NCBI RefSeq assembly: GCF_034044635.1
Contig: NZ_JAXCLX010000003.1
Location: 1 to 64,000 of the forward strand
Reading direction: 5' to 3'
DNA from: Dongia rigui
GTDB taxonomy: Bacteria; Pseudomonadota; Alphaproteobacteria; Dongiales; Dongiaceae
DNA: 64,000 nt
In this document: in pieces, positions 42,533 through 51,589 of the stretch
Numbering within the stretch: position 1 is the first letter of the stretch
Layout: every line of letters begins with the position of its first letter
Translations under genes and position numbers: made by a program
The notes under the pieces: model-generated
Seen by the model: the letters and a program-made list of their open reading frames with translations, nothing else
What the model was told of the DNA's origin: nothing
Database searches by the model: none

Positions 42533-44569
42533 TTATTCGGCCAGTCGCTGCACCGGCTCAATGGCGCCGGCGGCGTCAACCGGCTGATCGGCGGCAACAT
42601 CTCCCGGCAGAACGATCTCGGCGATGGTGCCGACATCCGGTACGCTCTGCAGCACCAGCGCGATACCGAAGCGCTCGCACAGCATCTTGGTGATGGGGAG
42701 GCCAAGACCGACGCCGCTATTGGCGGCGACATAGGGATTGCGCAGCGAGCGGGAAAACGGAACGAAGGCATTGCGCAGGTCGTCTGCATTCATGCCGACG
42801 CCGGTATCCTTGATGACGAGGCGCACGGCACCTCCGTCAAGCAAACCCGCCGCCAGGACGATCTCGCCACCGGGGCGGGTATACTTCACGGCATTGGTCA
42901 GCAGATTGGTGAGAATCTGGCGCAAGGGCGTCTCGTCGACCCGCACCCGTATGTCCCGGGGGACATCGCTGTGCCAGGCAATGCGCTTTTCCGACCATTG
43001 CCGCTCCAAGAGGCGCTTGATGCTGTCGGCGATATCGGCGAGGCAAACCGGCTCCGCCATGCTGGCATGGCTCTCGCCTTCCAACCGTGCGAATTCCAGG
43101 ACCTGTTCGATGAGGTGCTGCAAATGCCGGCCGAGCCCGACGATATCGGCCACGTAAGAGCGCTCGCGCTCGCTGAGTTTGGCCCCGACATTCATCTCGA
43201 GCAGTTCGGAAAAGCCGATGATGCCGTTGAGCGGAGTGCGCAATTCATGGCTCATATGGGCGAGAAATTCGGATTTGATCTGCCCTGCGCGGATCGCCTC
43301 ATCAAGCGCCAGCTGCGTTGCCTGCATTTGCGATTCGAGGTTGTGAGCCATGTCGAGCAGGGTTTCTTCGGTCTGGCGGATTTCCTTGAAGCCGCCGACG
43401 GGGATCGCGAGGGCGCGAAATTCGCCGGCCTGCACCTTCAACGCGTTGCGCTCCAGGCGGCGCAGGCCCGCGACGATCGGCTGCGACAGGGCCATGGCCG
43501 AGAGCACCGTCACCGCGGAAATGCCGATGACGAGCCAGATGATCGAATCCTGTGCCTCCGTCAGCCAGCCGAGCGGCCCCGCCCGCGGCACGGCAACACC
43601 GACCAGCCAGGAGAGACCGTGGAAGTCGATCGGCGCGATTTCGGCAAGATAGGCGGTCTTGTCGTATTCGAGGGCGCGGAAGCCGATCGGATGCGAGCCA
43701 GCCGGCGACATGGCGGCCTTCCACACTGCGAGCAGCAGGGTCGAGCCGATATCGGCAATGGCCGGCAAGGCATGGACCCGATTGCGCATCAGGCTGCGTC
43801 CCACCTCGCCGCCGGTCAGCTCGGATGCCGCGATCACGCGGCCTTCATCGGTCAGCAGAAAGGCGCGGCCGCCGATCTCGCTCTCCAATTGCCCGAAAAA
43901 TTGCGACAGACCCGCCAGCGTGATGTCGACGCCCACGACGCAGGCGCCACTCACACACTTCGCCTTCCGGGCGACGCTGATGCCGGGTTGGCGAGACGCC
44001 CAGAACACATAGGGTTCGGTCCAGCCGCCATTGAGGTCACGCGTCGCGGAGGCGTACCAGGGGCGCAGGCGCGGGTCGAAGCCATCGATCATGCCTTCCT
44101 CCGGCGTGATCACCTCGTAATAGACATCGCGCCAGGTGACGGTGACGTCGCGCGCGCGACGCTGGACATCGATCGATTTGAACATGAACTGGTCGCCGGC
44201 GACCGTGTTGACGCGCATCACATAGTTGAAGCTGCCGTCATCATAGCCGACATACATGCCGGACAGGGTTGGGCGCGCCATCAGCTGTTGCCACATGTAG
44301 CGCATCAGGGTGTTGCGGTCCTGGGAGACGAGGCTCTGATCGGTGATGAGGCGCGCCGTCGCATCGGCAGTGCGCTCCGCCTCGGTCAGGAAGCCCAATG
44401 TGCGGGACGTAATGTGGTCGTTGGCGCTCTTCATCAGCACCTGGGCCGCAGCAACGGCCGCTCGCTGTGCAATGAAGACACCACCGATGCTGACCACAAC
44501 GGCAGCAAAGCCAACCAGCAGAGGCAGCGCAATCAGCAGCGCCTTGCGAACGGACCAGAACGGACGCAT
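42533..44569 (-). CDS. Membrane sensor histidine kinase with dCache-type sensor
   Basis: A 678-residue kinase. Helix 1 is near residues 10-35, followed by a periplasmic double-Cache sensor (PTLSGMYVGYDDGSFNYVMR, DPRLRPWYASATRDLNGGWT, GISVARK) and helix 2 near residues 345-365. The cytoplasmic part has a linker, HisKA with phospho-acceptor His in SHELRTPLNGIIGFSELLEM, and an ATPase domain (NLLTNAVKYTRPGG, IKDTGVGM, GVGLGLPITKML). No response regulator is adjacent, so its partner is elsewhere. Cache domains of this type often bind small organic acids or amines. The ATG chosen is seven codons inside the longest frame, which starts with TTG. Confidence 0.92.
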   Translation of the reverse strand: MRPFWSVRKALLIALPLLVGFAAVVVSIGGVFIAQRAAVAAAQVLMKSANDHITSRTLGFLTEAERTADATARLITDQSLVSQDRNTLMRYMWQQLMARPTLSGMYVGYDDGSFNYVMRVNTVAGDQFMFKSIDVQRRARDVTVTWRDVYYEVITPEEGMIDGFDPRLRPWYASATRDLNGGWTEPYVFWASRQPGISVARKAKCVSGACVVGVDITLAGLSQFFGQLESEIGGRAFLLTDEGRVIAASELTGGEVGRSLMRNRVHALPAIADIGSTLLLAVWKAAMSPAGSHPIGFRALEYDKTAYLAEIAPIDFHGLSWLVGVAVPRAGPLGWLTEAQDSIIWLVIGISAVTVLSAMALSQPIVAGLRRLERNALKVQAGEFRALAIPVGGFKEIRQTEETLLDMAHNLESQMQATQLALDEAIRAGQIKSEFLAHMSHELRTPLNGIIGFSELLEMNVGAKLSERERSYVADIVGLGRHLQHLIEQVLEFARLEGESHASMAEPVCLADIADSIKRLLERQWSEKRIAWHSDVPRDIRVRVDETPLRQILTNLLTNAVKYTRPGGEIVLAAGLLDGGAVRLVIKDTGVGMNADDLRNAFVPFSRSLRNPYVAANSGVGLGLPITKMLCERFGIALVLQSVPDVGTIAEIVLPGDVAADQPVDAAGAIEPVQRLAE

Positions 44570-44684
44570 CTTGAGGACAATACTCCTCAAACTTGATCAT
44601 TGTCGGGCATATTCCCGCGTCGGACCTTACATGAGCCGATCGCCCCAGCAAACGGGCAAATCGGCGCGTTAGCTAACGCCGAAT

Positions 44685-45245
44685 TCAATCTTCGAACTCC
44701 GTATCGATGTCGATGCCGCTGCCGAGCACGCGCTTGGCGAGGTCGTAACTGAAGCCGGCGCGCGCCATGGCGGCAAGATCGCGCTTGGCCTGTTCCAGCC
44801 GCTGCTCGCCGGCGATGTGCCGCGCCCGGTAGCGCCCCAGGCGCCGGCGCTTGGCATAGGCGATGGCCGCTGCCTCGTCGACATTGCCGAACTCTTCCCT
44901 TAGCCCATCGATCGCCGCACCGCGCGTCTCGGCAGCCACACCCAGTTGCGCGAGCTTGGCGCCGATCTGTCTTTTCGATGTGCCGCGGCGCGTCAGGCTC
45001 GCGGCCTTCATCCCGGCAAAGGCCGCATCATCCAGGAAACGGTTTCGCTGCAGTTTGGCGATGACGACCGGGATCGCGGCAAGGAGTGGCGCCGGATCGT
45101 CGCCATGGAAATGCGCCGATCTGCGGATGCGCCGCGTCAGCATGTCCTCGACCCGCTTGGCACTGGTGGCAAAGCGCGCGAGATAGTCGAGGGCGATCTG
45201 GTCGAGATCCGGGATCGCCAGGCGCTTTGGCCGCCGTTCGGTCAT
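44685..45245 (-). CDS. recX: RecA regulator RecX
   Basis: A 186-residue helical protein of the RecX family, which caps or disassembles RecA filaments. It has three RecX-type repeats: LDYLARFATSAKRVEDMLTR, RFLDDAAFAGMKAASLTRRG and AIAYAKRRRLGRYRARH. It is basic and cytoplasmic. It is not next to recA here, which is common in alphaproteobacteria. Divergent from the FAD oxidase gene. Confidence 0.88.
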   Translation of the reverse strand: MTERRPKRLAIPDLDQIALDYLARFATSAKRVEDMLTRRIRRSAHFHGDDPAPLLAAIPVVIAKLQRNRFLDDAAFAGMKAASLTRRGTSKRQIGAKLAQLGVAAETRGAAIDGLREEFGNVDEAAAIAYAKRRRLGRYRARHIAGEQRLEQAKRDLAAMARAGFSYDLAKRVLGSGIDIDTEFED

Positions 45246-45406
45246 GGTGACGCTCTTGTCATTCCTTCACGCCACCATTGCAGATTCCGCTGGGCTGCAC
45301 AAATGTCGCGGCCTGGAAACGGCGCGCGATCCGGTCTATCAATTTGCTCCGCAGGCGTGGCAATTTGCCCCTGCGAGGGGTGCGCTTTTGGGGGAACAGA
45401 GATCAC

Positions 45407-46705
45407 ATGTCCGAGTCCATTTTTGCCGCCGGCTACAAGAACGAGGCCTATTGGTGGGAAGATGCCCCACGGCCCGAGCGGCGCGCCGCCAGCCTGCCGG
45501 CCAAAATTGACGTCCTCGTCATCGGGTCTGGCTATACCGGCCTGATGGCCGCGCGCGAGACAGCCAAGGGCGGACGCTCGACACTGGTACTCGATGCGGA
45601 AGCCGCGGGCTTCGGCTGTTCCAGCCGCAATGGCGGGCAGGTCTCGACCAGCATCAAGCCGAGCTTCGGCGAGCTTTCCGGCAAGCATAACGCCGACCTC
45701 GCCCGCGGCATTCGGCGCGAGGGGCTGAACGCCCTCGACTACATCACCGATCTGATGGCGACCGAAAAGCTCGATTGCGATTGGGAGGTCTGCGGCCGCT
45801 TCCACGCCGCACACAATCCGAAACAATACGATGCGCTGGGCAAGGCCCTCGCCGCAGCACCCAAGGATCTCTCCAGCCCCTATTACATGGTGCCTAAGGC
45901 CGAGCAGGCCAAGGAGATCGACAGCCCGTTCTATCATGGCGGCGCCGTGCACACGAAACACGCCTCGCTGCATCCGGGGAAGTATCACCTGGAACTGCTG
46001 CGTCTGGCGGAAACTGCCGGCGCCCAGGTCGTCGCCCATTGCCCGGTGACCGGCCTTGAAAAGACATCCGCTGGCTTCAGGGTGACAACGTCTTTGGGCC
46101 AGGTCGCGGCGCGCGACGTGATCGTCGCCACAAATGGCTATACCGGGCCGCTCACCCCCTGGCATCGCCGCCGCGTCATTCCGATCGGGTCCTATATCAT
46201 CGCGACCGAGGAGCTGCCGCTGGATGTCACAGCCCGCCTGCTGCCGACCAATCGCATGATTTCCGACACGCGCAAGCTGGTGTTCTATTACCGCCTGTCG
46301 CCGGACAAGCGGCGCATCATCTTCGGCGGCCGCGTCGCCTATAAGGAGAACGACCCCAAGGTCAGTGCACCGCGCCTTCACAACTGGATGTCGCTGATTT
46401 TCCCGGAGACCAGCACGGTCAAGGTGACGCATAGCTGGATGGGCTACGTCGCCTATACCTTCGACACGTTGCCGCATATCGGTAAGCAGGACGGCCTCTG
46501 GTACGCCATGGGCTATTGCGGCTCCGGCATTTCGCTCGCCACCTATTTCGGGGCAAAGATCGGCCAGCAGGTGCTGGGCAAGGCGGAAGGCAAGGGCCCG
46601 CTTGATAACGTGCCGTTCCAGACCCGGCCGCTCTATGAAGGCAATCCGTGGTTCCTGGCGCCGTCGATCTTCTATTACCGGATCAAGGATTCGCTGCCGA
46701 TTTAA
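45407..46705 (+). CDS. FAD-dependent amine oxidase (PuuB/DadA-like)
   Basis: A 432-residue flavin oxidoreductase of the DAO family. The FAD motif is IDVLVIGSGYTGLMAARETA, and GFGCSSRNGGQVSTSIKP follows. The N-terminal YWWEDAPRPE resembles gamma-glutamylputrescine oxidases. A C-terminal GLWYAMGYCGSGISLATYFG closes the FAD site. Relatives oxidise gamma-glutamylputrescine or other N-substituted amines. A PuuD-like hydrolase gene about 0.7 kb downstream supports polyamine use. The ATG chosen precedes SESIFAAGYKN. Confidence 0.88.
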   Translation: MSESIFAAGYKNEAYWWEDAPRPERRAASLPAKIDVLVIGSGYTGLMAARETAKGGRSTLVLDAEAAGFGCSSRNGGQVSTSIKPSFGELSGKHNADLARGIRREGLNALDYITDLMATEKLDCDWEVCGRFHAAHNPKQYDALGKALAAAPKDLSSPYYMVPKAEQAKEIDSPFYHGGAVHTKHASLHPGKYHLELLRLAETAGAQVVAHCPVTGLEKTSAGFRVTTSLGQVAARDVIVATNGYTGPLTPWHRRRVIPIGSYIIATEELPLDVTARLLPTNRMISDTRKLVFYYRLSPDKRRIIFGGRVAYKENDPKVSAPRLHNWMSLIFPETSTVKVTHSWMGYVAYTFDTLPHIGKQDGLWYAMGYCGSGISLATYFGAKIGQQVLGKAEGKGPLDNVPFQTRPLYEGNPWFLAPSIFYYRIKDSLPI

Positions 46706-46720
46706 GACGGTAGATTTACG

Positions 46721-46810
46721 CGTCATGGTCGGCGGAGGCCGACCATCCACCACTTCCGTACGTCAGTTGCCACCAAACTCGTGGATGGTACGCCTTCGCG
46801 TACCATGACG
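46721..46810. repeat. Double-hairpin intergenic repeat, family C, copy 2
   Basis: The same 90-bp frame as copy 1, with ends CGTCATGG and CCATGACG. The left hairpin is GGTCGGC/GCCGACC. The right is GGTACGC/GCGTACC, where both arms have changed in step relative to copy 1, keeping the pairing. It lies between convergent genes. Confidence 0.8.
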
Positions 46811-46822
46811 ATGAAGGTGGGG

Positions 46823-47293
46823 TTACCGCCGCGCCTTGAAGAAGCTCCTGAGCAATTCGGCGCTGCGGTCTTCGCCGCTGCCGCCGATGACCTGCGGGCG
46901 GTGGTGGCAGGTGGGGAGGGTGTAGAGCCTTGGCCCGCTGTCGATGCCGCCACCCTTGGGGTCGGGGGCGCCGTAGATCACGCGCCGGAGACGCGCGAAG
47001 GAAATGGCGGTCGCACACATCGGGCAAGGCTCCAGCGTGACATAGAGATCGGCAAAAGGCAGGCGCTTCTCGCGCCGGCTGGTGGCAACCGCCTGGATCA
47101 CCAGCATTTCGGCATGGGCCGTCGGGTCGTGGCGTTCCTCGACCCGGTTATGGTCAGCCGCCAGGACCTCGCCGCTTGCCGGGTCGACCAGGACGGCGCC
47201 GATCGGCACCTCGCCCTTCTCATAGGCGGCTTCGGCCTGGCGAAAGGCCAGATCCATGAAATTGACGGGCGGATGGGGGTGGATTTCAGTCAT
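46823..47293 (-). CDS. tadA: tRNA-specific adenosine deaminase
   Basis: A 156-residue zinc deaminase that makes inosine at the wobble position of tRNA-Arg(ACG). The catalytic HAE is in TAHAEMLVIQ and the zinc cysteines in LEPCPMCATAI. GEVPIGAVLVD and YGAPDPKGGG complete the family pattern. It starts at the ATG before TEIHPHPPVNFMDLA, in a short gap divergent from the PuuD-like gene. Confidence 0.95.
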   Translation of the reverse strand: MTEIHPHPPVNFMDLAFRQAEAAYEKGEVPIGAVLVDPASGEVLAADHNRVEERHDPTAHAEMLVIQAVATSRREKRLPFADLYVTLEPCPMCATAISFARLRRVIYGAPDPKGGGIDSGPRLYTLPTCHHRPQVIGGSGEDRSAELLRSFFKARR

Positions 47294-47441
47294 TGCGCCA
47301 GTCTCCCCGGCCCTTTTGCGTGGGTCAAGCGGGGCAGCCATGCCGGGACGGGTCTTGTGTCCCTGGGGAGGCTGTGGAATAGCTTGCCCCAATCAGCCGC
47401 GCCGCGAGGCGCCGCAGCCATTTTCCGGAGCCTCATTACCC

Positions 47442-48158
47442 ATGACGACACCCCTCATCGGCCTTACCCTCGACGTCGATGCCCCGCGCGGCCTGTCCAA
47501 GGCGCCGCATTATTCCCTGCGCGCCACCTATACCCAGGCCGTCACCAGCGCCGGTGGCATGCCGATCTGCCTGCCGCATGAAGCGGCGATGATCGACGCT
47601 TACGCCGACACAATCGCAGGTCTTGTCGTCACCGGTGGCGGCTTCGACGTCAACCCGGCGCTCTATGGCGACAATACCAAGCATGCGACGGTGACGACCA
47701 AGGAAGGCCGCACCCATTTCGAGTTCGGCATCGTCAAGGCTATGCTGAAGCGCAACAAGCCCGTGCTCGGCATCTGCGGTGGCGAGCAGCTGATCAATGT
47801 CATTCTCGGCGGCACCCTCATCCAGCATATCGAGGATGAGGTGACGGATTCACTGCTGCACGAGCAGCCCAACCCGCGCACCGAAGCCGGCCACAAGGTG
47901 ACGCTGACGGAAGGCTCGCTGCTGCAGCGGATCGTTGGTGCTGCCGAACTGCCGGTGAACTCCGCCCACCACCAGGCGGTGAAATCGGTCGGTGCCGGCG
48001 TTGTCGTCAATGCGACGGCACCCGACGGCGTCATCGAGGGGATCGAGGACCCGCGCTATAAATTCTGCCTCGGCGTGCAATGGCACCCGGAACTCAACGT
48101 GACCTCGGGCGATGGCAAGATCCTTACCGCCTTCGTCGCCGCCACGAAGGCCGCGTGA
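47442..48158 (+). CDS. Class I glutamine amidotransferase-like hydrolase (PuuD group)
   Basis: A 238-residue peptidase C26 family enzyme. The nucleophile Cys is in GICGGEQLINV, and the His-Glu pair is in GVQWHPEL. VTGGGFDVNPALYG is typical of gamma-glutamyl-GABA hydrolases. It would release GABA from gamma-glutamyl-GABA in putrescine breakdown, matching the nearby PuuB-like oxidase. GGAG precedes the ATG. Its stop overlaps the possible GTG start of the pseudouridine synthase gene. Confidence 0.9.
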   Translation: MTTPLIGLTLDVDAPRGLSKAPHYSLRATYTQAVTSAGGMPICLPHEAAMIDAYADTIAGLVVTGGGFDVNPALYGDNTKHATVTTKEGRTHFEFGIVKAMLKRNKPVLGICGGEQLINVILGGTLIQHIEDEVTDSLLHEQPNPRTEAGHKVTLTEGSLLQRIVGAAELPVNSAHHQAVKSVGAGVVVNATAPDGVIEGIEDPRYKFCLGVQWHPELNVTSGDGKILTAFVAATKAA

Positions 48159-49753
48159 GCACGATGGAAAAGACGAGAAAGAGTGAGCTGCCGAAGACCG
48201 GCCAGGCCGGCGAGCGTATCGCCAAGGTGATGGCCCGCGCCGGCCTCTGTTCGCGGCGCGATGCGGAGGCGTGGATTGCCAATGGCCGCGTCACCCTCAA
48301 TGGCAAGGTGCTGACATCGGCTGCGATCAATGTCGGCAAGAAGGATACCGTGCTGGTCGACGGCCAGCCGCTGCCGGAGAAGCAGCTGACCCGCGTCTGG
48401 CTCTATTACAAGCCCAAGGGGCTGATGACGACCTCCTACGACCCGGAGGGCCGCGCGACGGTTTTCGACAATCTGCCGGCGGAGATGCCGCGCGTGATTT
48501 CGGTAGGCCGGCTCGATCTCAATTCCGAAGGCCTGCTGCTCCTCACCAATGATGGTGAGTTGGCGCGCAAGCTGGAGCTGCCGACGACGGCGTGGATCCG
48601 GCGCTACCGCGTGCGCGTCAATGGCCGCTTCGATCCCAAACTGCTCGAGGGCCTCAAGGACGGCATCGAGATCGACGGCGTGCGCTATGGCTCGATCGAA
48701 GCCGCGTTTGAGCGCCAGCAGGGCGCCAATGCCTGGCTGACCATGGCCCTGACCGAGGGCAAGAATCGCGAAATCCGCCGCATCTGCCAGCATTTCGGCT
48801 GGCCGGTCAGCCGCCTGATCCGTGTCGGCTATGGCCCCTTCGTGCTGGGCGAGATGGAGCCCGGCCAGGTGCAGGAAGTGAAGGGCAAGCTGCTGCAGAC
48901 GCAGCTGCGCTTTGGCAATGACTGGCGGGCGGAAAAAGCGGCGGAAGTGGAAGTGGCGCCATCGCGCCCGGTCTTCAACCGCGGCCCCGACAAGAAGACC
49001 CGCGAGAAGCTGCGCGATGCACCGCGCGAGGAACGCGGCAAGCCGGCCGAGAGATCGGAACGCCGCGCCCCGCGTCCCCAGCAGGTCGAAGAAGAAGCAC
49101 CGCGCCCGCGCCGCCTGCAGCGTGCGGACCTGCCGCGCTGGTCGGAGCGGCCGCGACAGGAAGAAGCGGCGACAGGCGAGCGCCCGCAGCGGCACCGCAT
49201 TGAGCTGAAGCCGAAGGAACGTCGCGAGCAGAAACCACGCACAGAATCCGGCGACCGGCCACGCTGGTCGGAGAGACCACGGCAGGATGTGCGGACGGAT
49301 GGCGAGCGCCCGCAACGCCGGCAGGCCGAATTCAAGCCGAAGGAACCCCGGGCGCAGAAGTCGCGCGATGAATCCGGTGACCGCCCGCAAAAGCCCGGCT
49401 TCAAGGCCGGCTGGGCCAAGAACAAGGCCAAGAAGGCGCAGCCGGGCAGCCATCATGGCTTCAAGCACAAACCCCGTGACGCGGAAGATGGCGCTGACGC
49501 GCGGCCGCCGCGGAAAGCCAAGGCCGCAGCCAGGTACGAGCAGCCACCCCGTGACAATGCCCCGTCAGGCAGCAAGATTCCGGCGCGTGAGAATGCACCC
49601 ATGCGTCATGCCGGGACCCGCAGCAACGCCAAGCCGCGCGGGCGCAATGACCAACGCGGCCCGGACAAGCCGCGAGACAAGCAGGGCGACAAACCGCGCG
49701 GGGACAAGCCGCGCGGCAAGCCGGCATCGGGCCATGCGCGTCGATTCAGGTAG
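48155..49753 (+). CDS. 23S rRNA pseudouridine synthase, RluB-like, with long basic tail
   Basis: About 532 residues. An S4 domain (RIAKVMARAGLCSRRDAEAW) precedes an RsuA/RluB catalytic domain with the Asp in SVGRLDLNSEGLLLLTNDGEL and GKNREIRRICQHFG. The enzyme modifies a uridine in rRNA. The last 270 residues are an Arg/Lys/Pro-rich disordered tail with a duplicated 42-residue unit (PRWSERPRQ, GERPQR, SGDRP). I prefer the GTG that overlaps the puuD-like stop and has AAGG four bases before it. An ATG lies three codons in. The last codons overlap rsmD. Confidence 0.92.
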   Translation: MSTMEKTRKSELPKTGQAGERIAKVMARAGLCSRRDAEAWIANGRVTLNGKVLTSAAINVGKKDTVLVDGQPLPEKQLTRVWLYYKPKGLMTTSYDPEGRATVFDNLPAEMPRVISVGRLDLNSEGLLLLTNDGELARKLELPTTAWIRRYRVRVNGRFDPKLLEGLKDGIEIDGVRYGSIEAAFERQQGANAWLTMALTEGKNREIRRICQHFGWPVSRLIRVGYGPFVLGEMEPGQVQEVKGKLLQTQLRFGNDWRAEKAAEVEVAPSRPVFNRGPDKKTREKLRDAPREERGKPAERSERRAPRPQQVEEEAPRPRRLQRADLPRWSERPRQEEAATGERPQRHRIELKPKERREQKPRTESGDRPRWSERPRQDVRTDGERPQRRQAEFKPKEPRAQKSRDESGDRPQKPGFKAGWAKNKAKKAQPGSHHGFKHKPRDAEDGADARPPRKAKAAARYEQPPRDNAPSGSKIPARENAPMRHAGTRSNAKPRGRNDQRGPDKPRDKQGDKPRGDKPRGKPASGHARRFR

Positions 49754-50297
49754 TCACCGCGGCACCAAGCTGGCGGTGCCAGAGGGGAAGGACGTCCGCC
49801 CAACCTCCGACCGCGCCCGGCAGGCGATCTTCAACATCCTGGCCCATGGCCATGATGCGATCGCGGATGCGCGGGTGCTCGATGTTTTTGCGGGATCCGG
49901 CGCCTTGGGACTTGAGGCGCTGTCGCGTGGTGCGCAATCGCTGGCGGCCTTCGAACAGGACCGCCTTGCCGCCGATTGCATCAAGCGCAATGCGGTCGCC
50001 TGCCATGAGAGCGAACGTACCGTCATCATCCTCGGCGATGCCACGCGCCCGCCAGAGGCGCATCGTCATCCGCGCTTCAGCCCGGCCGATCTGGTCTTTC
50101 TCGATCCGCCTTATGGGCAGGATCTCATCATCCCGGCACTCACGGCACTCGACGCGCGTGGCTGGATTGCCGGCAATGCGCTGGTCGTTGCCGAGATGGC
50201 GGAGCGCGATCGCTTTGCCCCACCCGCCGGTTTCGTGGCCGTCGACGAACGTCGCTATGGCAAAGCGCACATCGTCATGTTGCGAAAATCGAGCTAA
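49734..50297 (+). CDS. rsmD: 16S rRNA (guanine(966)-N2)-methyltransferase
   Basis: A 187-residue methyltransferase that modifies G966 of 16S rRNA. The opening MRVDSGSHRGTKLAVPEG and TSDRARQAIFNIL are typical. The SAM site is VLDVFAGSGALGLEALSRG and the catalytic motif FLDPPYGQ. The start overlaps the end of the pseudouridine synthase gene by 20 bases, so the two rRNA-modification genes are co-translated. Confidence 0.95.
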   Translation: MRVDSGSHRGTKLAVPEGKDVRPTSDRARQAIFNILAHGHDAIADARVLDVFAGSGALGLEALSRGAQSLAAFEQDRLAADCIKRNAVACHESERTVIILGDATRPPEAHRHPRFSPADLVFLDPPYGQDLIIPALTALDARGWIAGNALVVAEMAERDRFAPPAGFVAVDERRYGKAHIVMLRKSS

Positions 50298-50298
50298 A

Positions 50299-50403
50299 CC
50301 CCTCACCCCGACCCTCTCCCCGCTATCGCGGGGCGAGGGAGTTCTGACCGAGTTTGCGACAAGCCCCTCGCCCCTCTGGGGGGAGGGGTTGGTGTGAGGG
50401 GGG
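50299..50403. repeat. Palindromic intergenic repeat, family A, copy 2
   Basis: Outer arms CCCCTCACCCCGACCCTC and the G-rich complement GAGGGGTTGGTGTGAGGGG flank two inner hairpins, CCCCGCTATCGCGGGG and CCCCTCTGGGGGG. It fills the gap between convergent rsmD and the MFS gene and may terminate both. Confidence 0.75.
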
Positions 50404-50407
50404 CGCC

Positions 50408-51574
50408 TCAGGCTCTGCGCGACAGCAGGAAGAGAACGAGGCCGAGCGCGTTGACGGCGGCAGCCAAGGCAAAAGCCGTGCCGGCACCGAGCTGGTCCCA
50501 GGCAAAGCCCATCGCCGCCGAGCCGACGAAGATGGCGATGCCGGCGGCGAGGTTGAAGACGCCAAAAGCCGTGCCGCGCAAATGCGCCGGGGCGTGATCG
50601 GCCACCAGCGCCGAGAAGATGCCTTGGGTCAATGCAAGGTGCACGCCCCAGATGCCGGCACCGATCCAGACCAGCATCGGCCCGGTGGCAAGCGCCATTG
50701 CGACATGCGAGGCGATGAGCAGCAGGAAGCCAAGACCGATCACCTTGTTGCGCCCGACGCGGTCGGACCAGCTGCCGGCCAAGGGTGTCAGTGGCACAGA
50801 GACCAAATTCATCACCACCAGCGCCATCGGCGCCCAGGCGGCGGGTACGCCTACATCCTGGGCCCGCAATATCTGAAAGGCTTCGGAGAAGCGCGGCAGC
50901 AGCAGGATGAACAGGAAACCCATCGCCAGCCAGAACGGCCGCCCCAGCTGGCGCAATTCGCTGGCCTTGAGCGGGAACGGCCGCGCGACGCGGGGAGCAT
51001 CGCTTTGCGCTTCCTGGACGCCGATCATCATGACCGACACGGACAGAACCGCCGGCACCACCGCCCACCACAAAACCGGTGTCACATCGCCGGCATAAAG
51101 CTGCAGCAGCAGGATGGCGAGCAAGGGGCCGATGACGGCACCCATATTGTCCATCGCCTGGCGCACGCCATAGGCATAGCCACGATGTTCCGGCGCCACC
51201 CAATCGGCCACCAGCGCATCGCGCGGCGCGCCGCGAATGCCCTTGCCGAGGCGGTCGGCAAAGCGGCCGAAGAAGACTGCGAGCGGCGTCGCGGCGATCG
51301 GAAACAGCGCCTTCGAGCAGGCAGAGAGCCCATAGCCGAAGGCGGCGATCCATTTGCGGCTTTGCCAATGATCGCTGAGGGCGCCGGAAAAGATCTTGGT
51401 CACCGACGCGGTCGCTTCGGCGAGGCCATCGATGATGCCGACCAGGAAGACGCTGGCCCCCAGCCCGTTCACCAGCAGCAGCGGCAGCACGGCATGCACG
51501 ATCTCGCTGGAGCCATCCATCAGCAGGCTGGTCAGGCCCAGCATCCAGATCGTTCGCGGCAGCTTTGGGCGCAT
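50408..51574 (-). CDS. MFS transporter
   Basis: A 388-residue major facilitator with twelve predicted helices. The loop 2-3 motif is ALSDHWQSRKW, with GRFADRLGKGIRGAPRDALV in the region after helix 4 and GSWSDRVGRNKV after helix 8. The RGAPRDAL segment is shared by a group of putative drug or organic-anion exporters. The substrate is unknown. It follows mutL by 15 bases in the same direction, so both are likely on one mRNA. Confidence 0.9.
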   Translation of the reverse strand: MRPKLPRTIWMLGLTSLLMDGSSEIVHAVLPLLLVNGLGASVFLVGIIDGLAEATASVTKIFSGALSDHWQSRKWIAAFGYGLSACSKALFPIAATPLAVFFGRFADRLGKGIRGAPRDALVADWVAPEHRGYAYGVRQAMDNMGAVIGPLLAILLLQLYAGDVTPVLWWAVVPAVLSVSVMMIGVQEAQSDAPRVARPFPLKASELRQLGRPFWLAMGFLFILLLPRFSEAFQILRAQDVGVPAAWAPMALVVMNLVSVPLTPLAGSWSDRVGRNKVIGLGFLLLIASHVAMALATGPMLVWIGAGIWGVHLALTQGIFSALVADHAPAHLRGTAFGVFNLAAGIAIFVGSAAMGFAWDQLGAGTAFALAAAVNALGLVLFLLSRRA

Positions 51575-51589
51575 GATTTTGCCGGTTCG

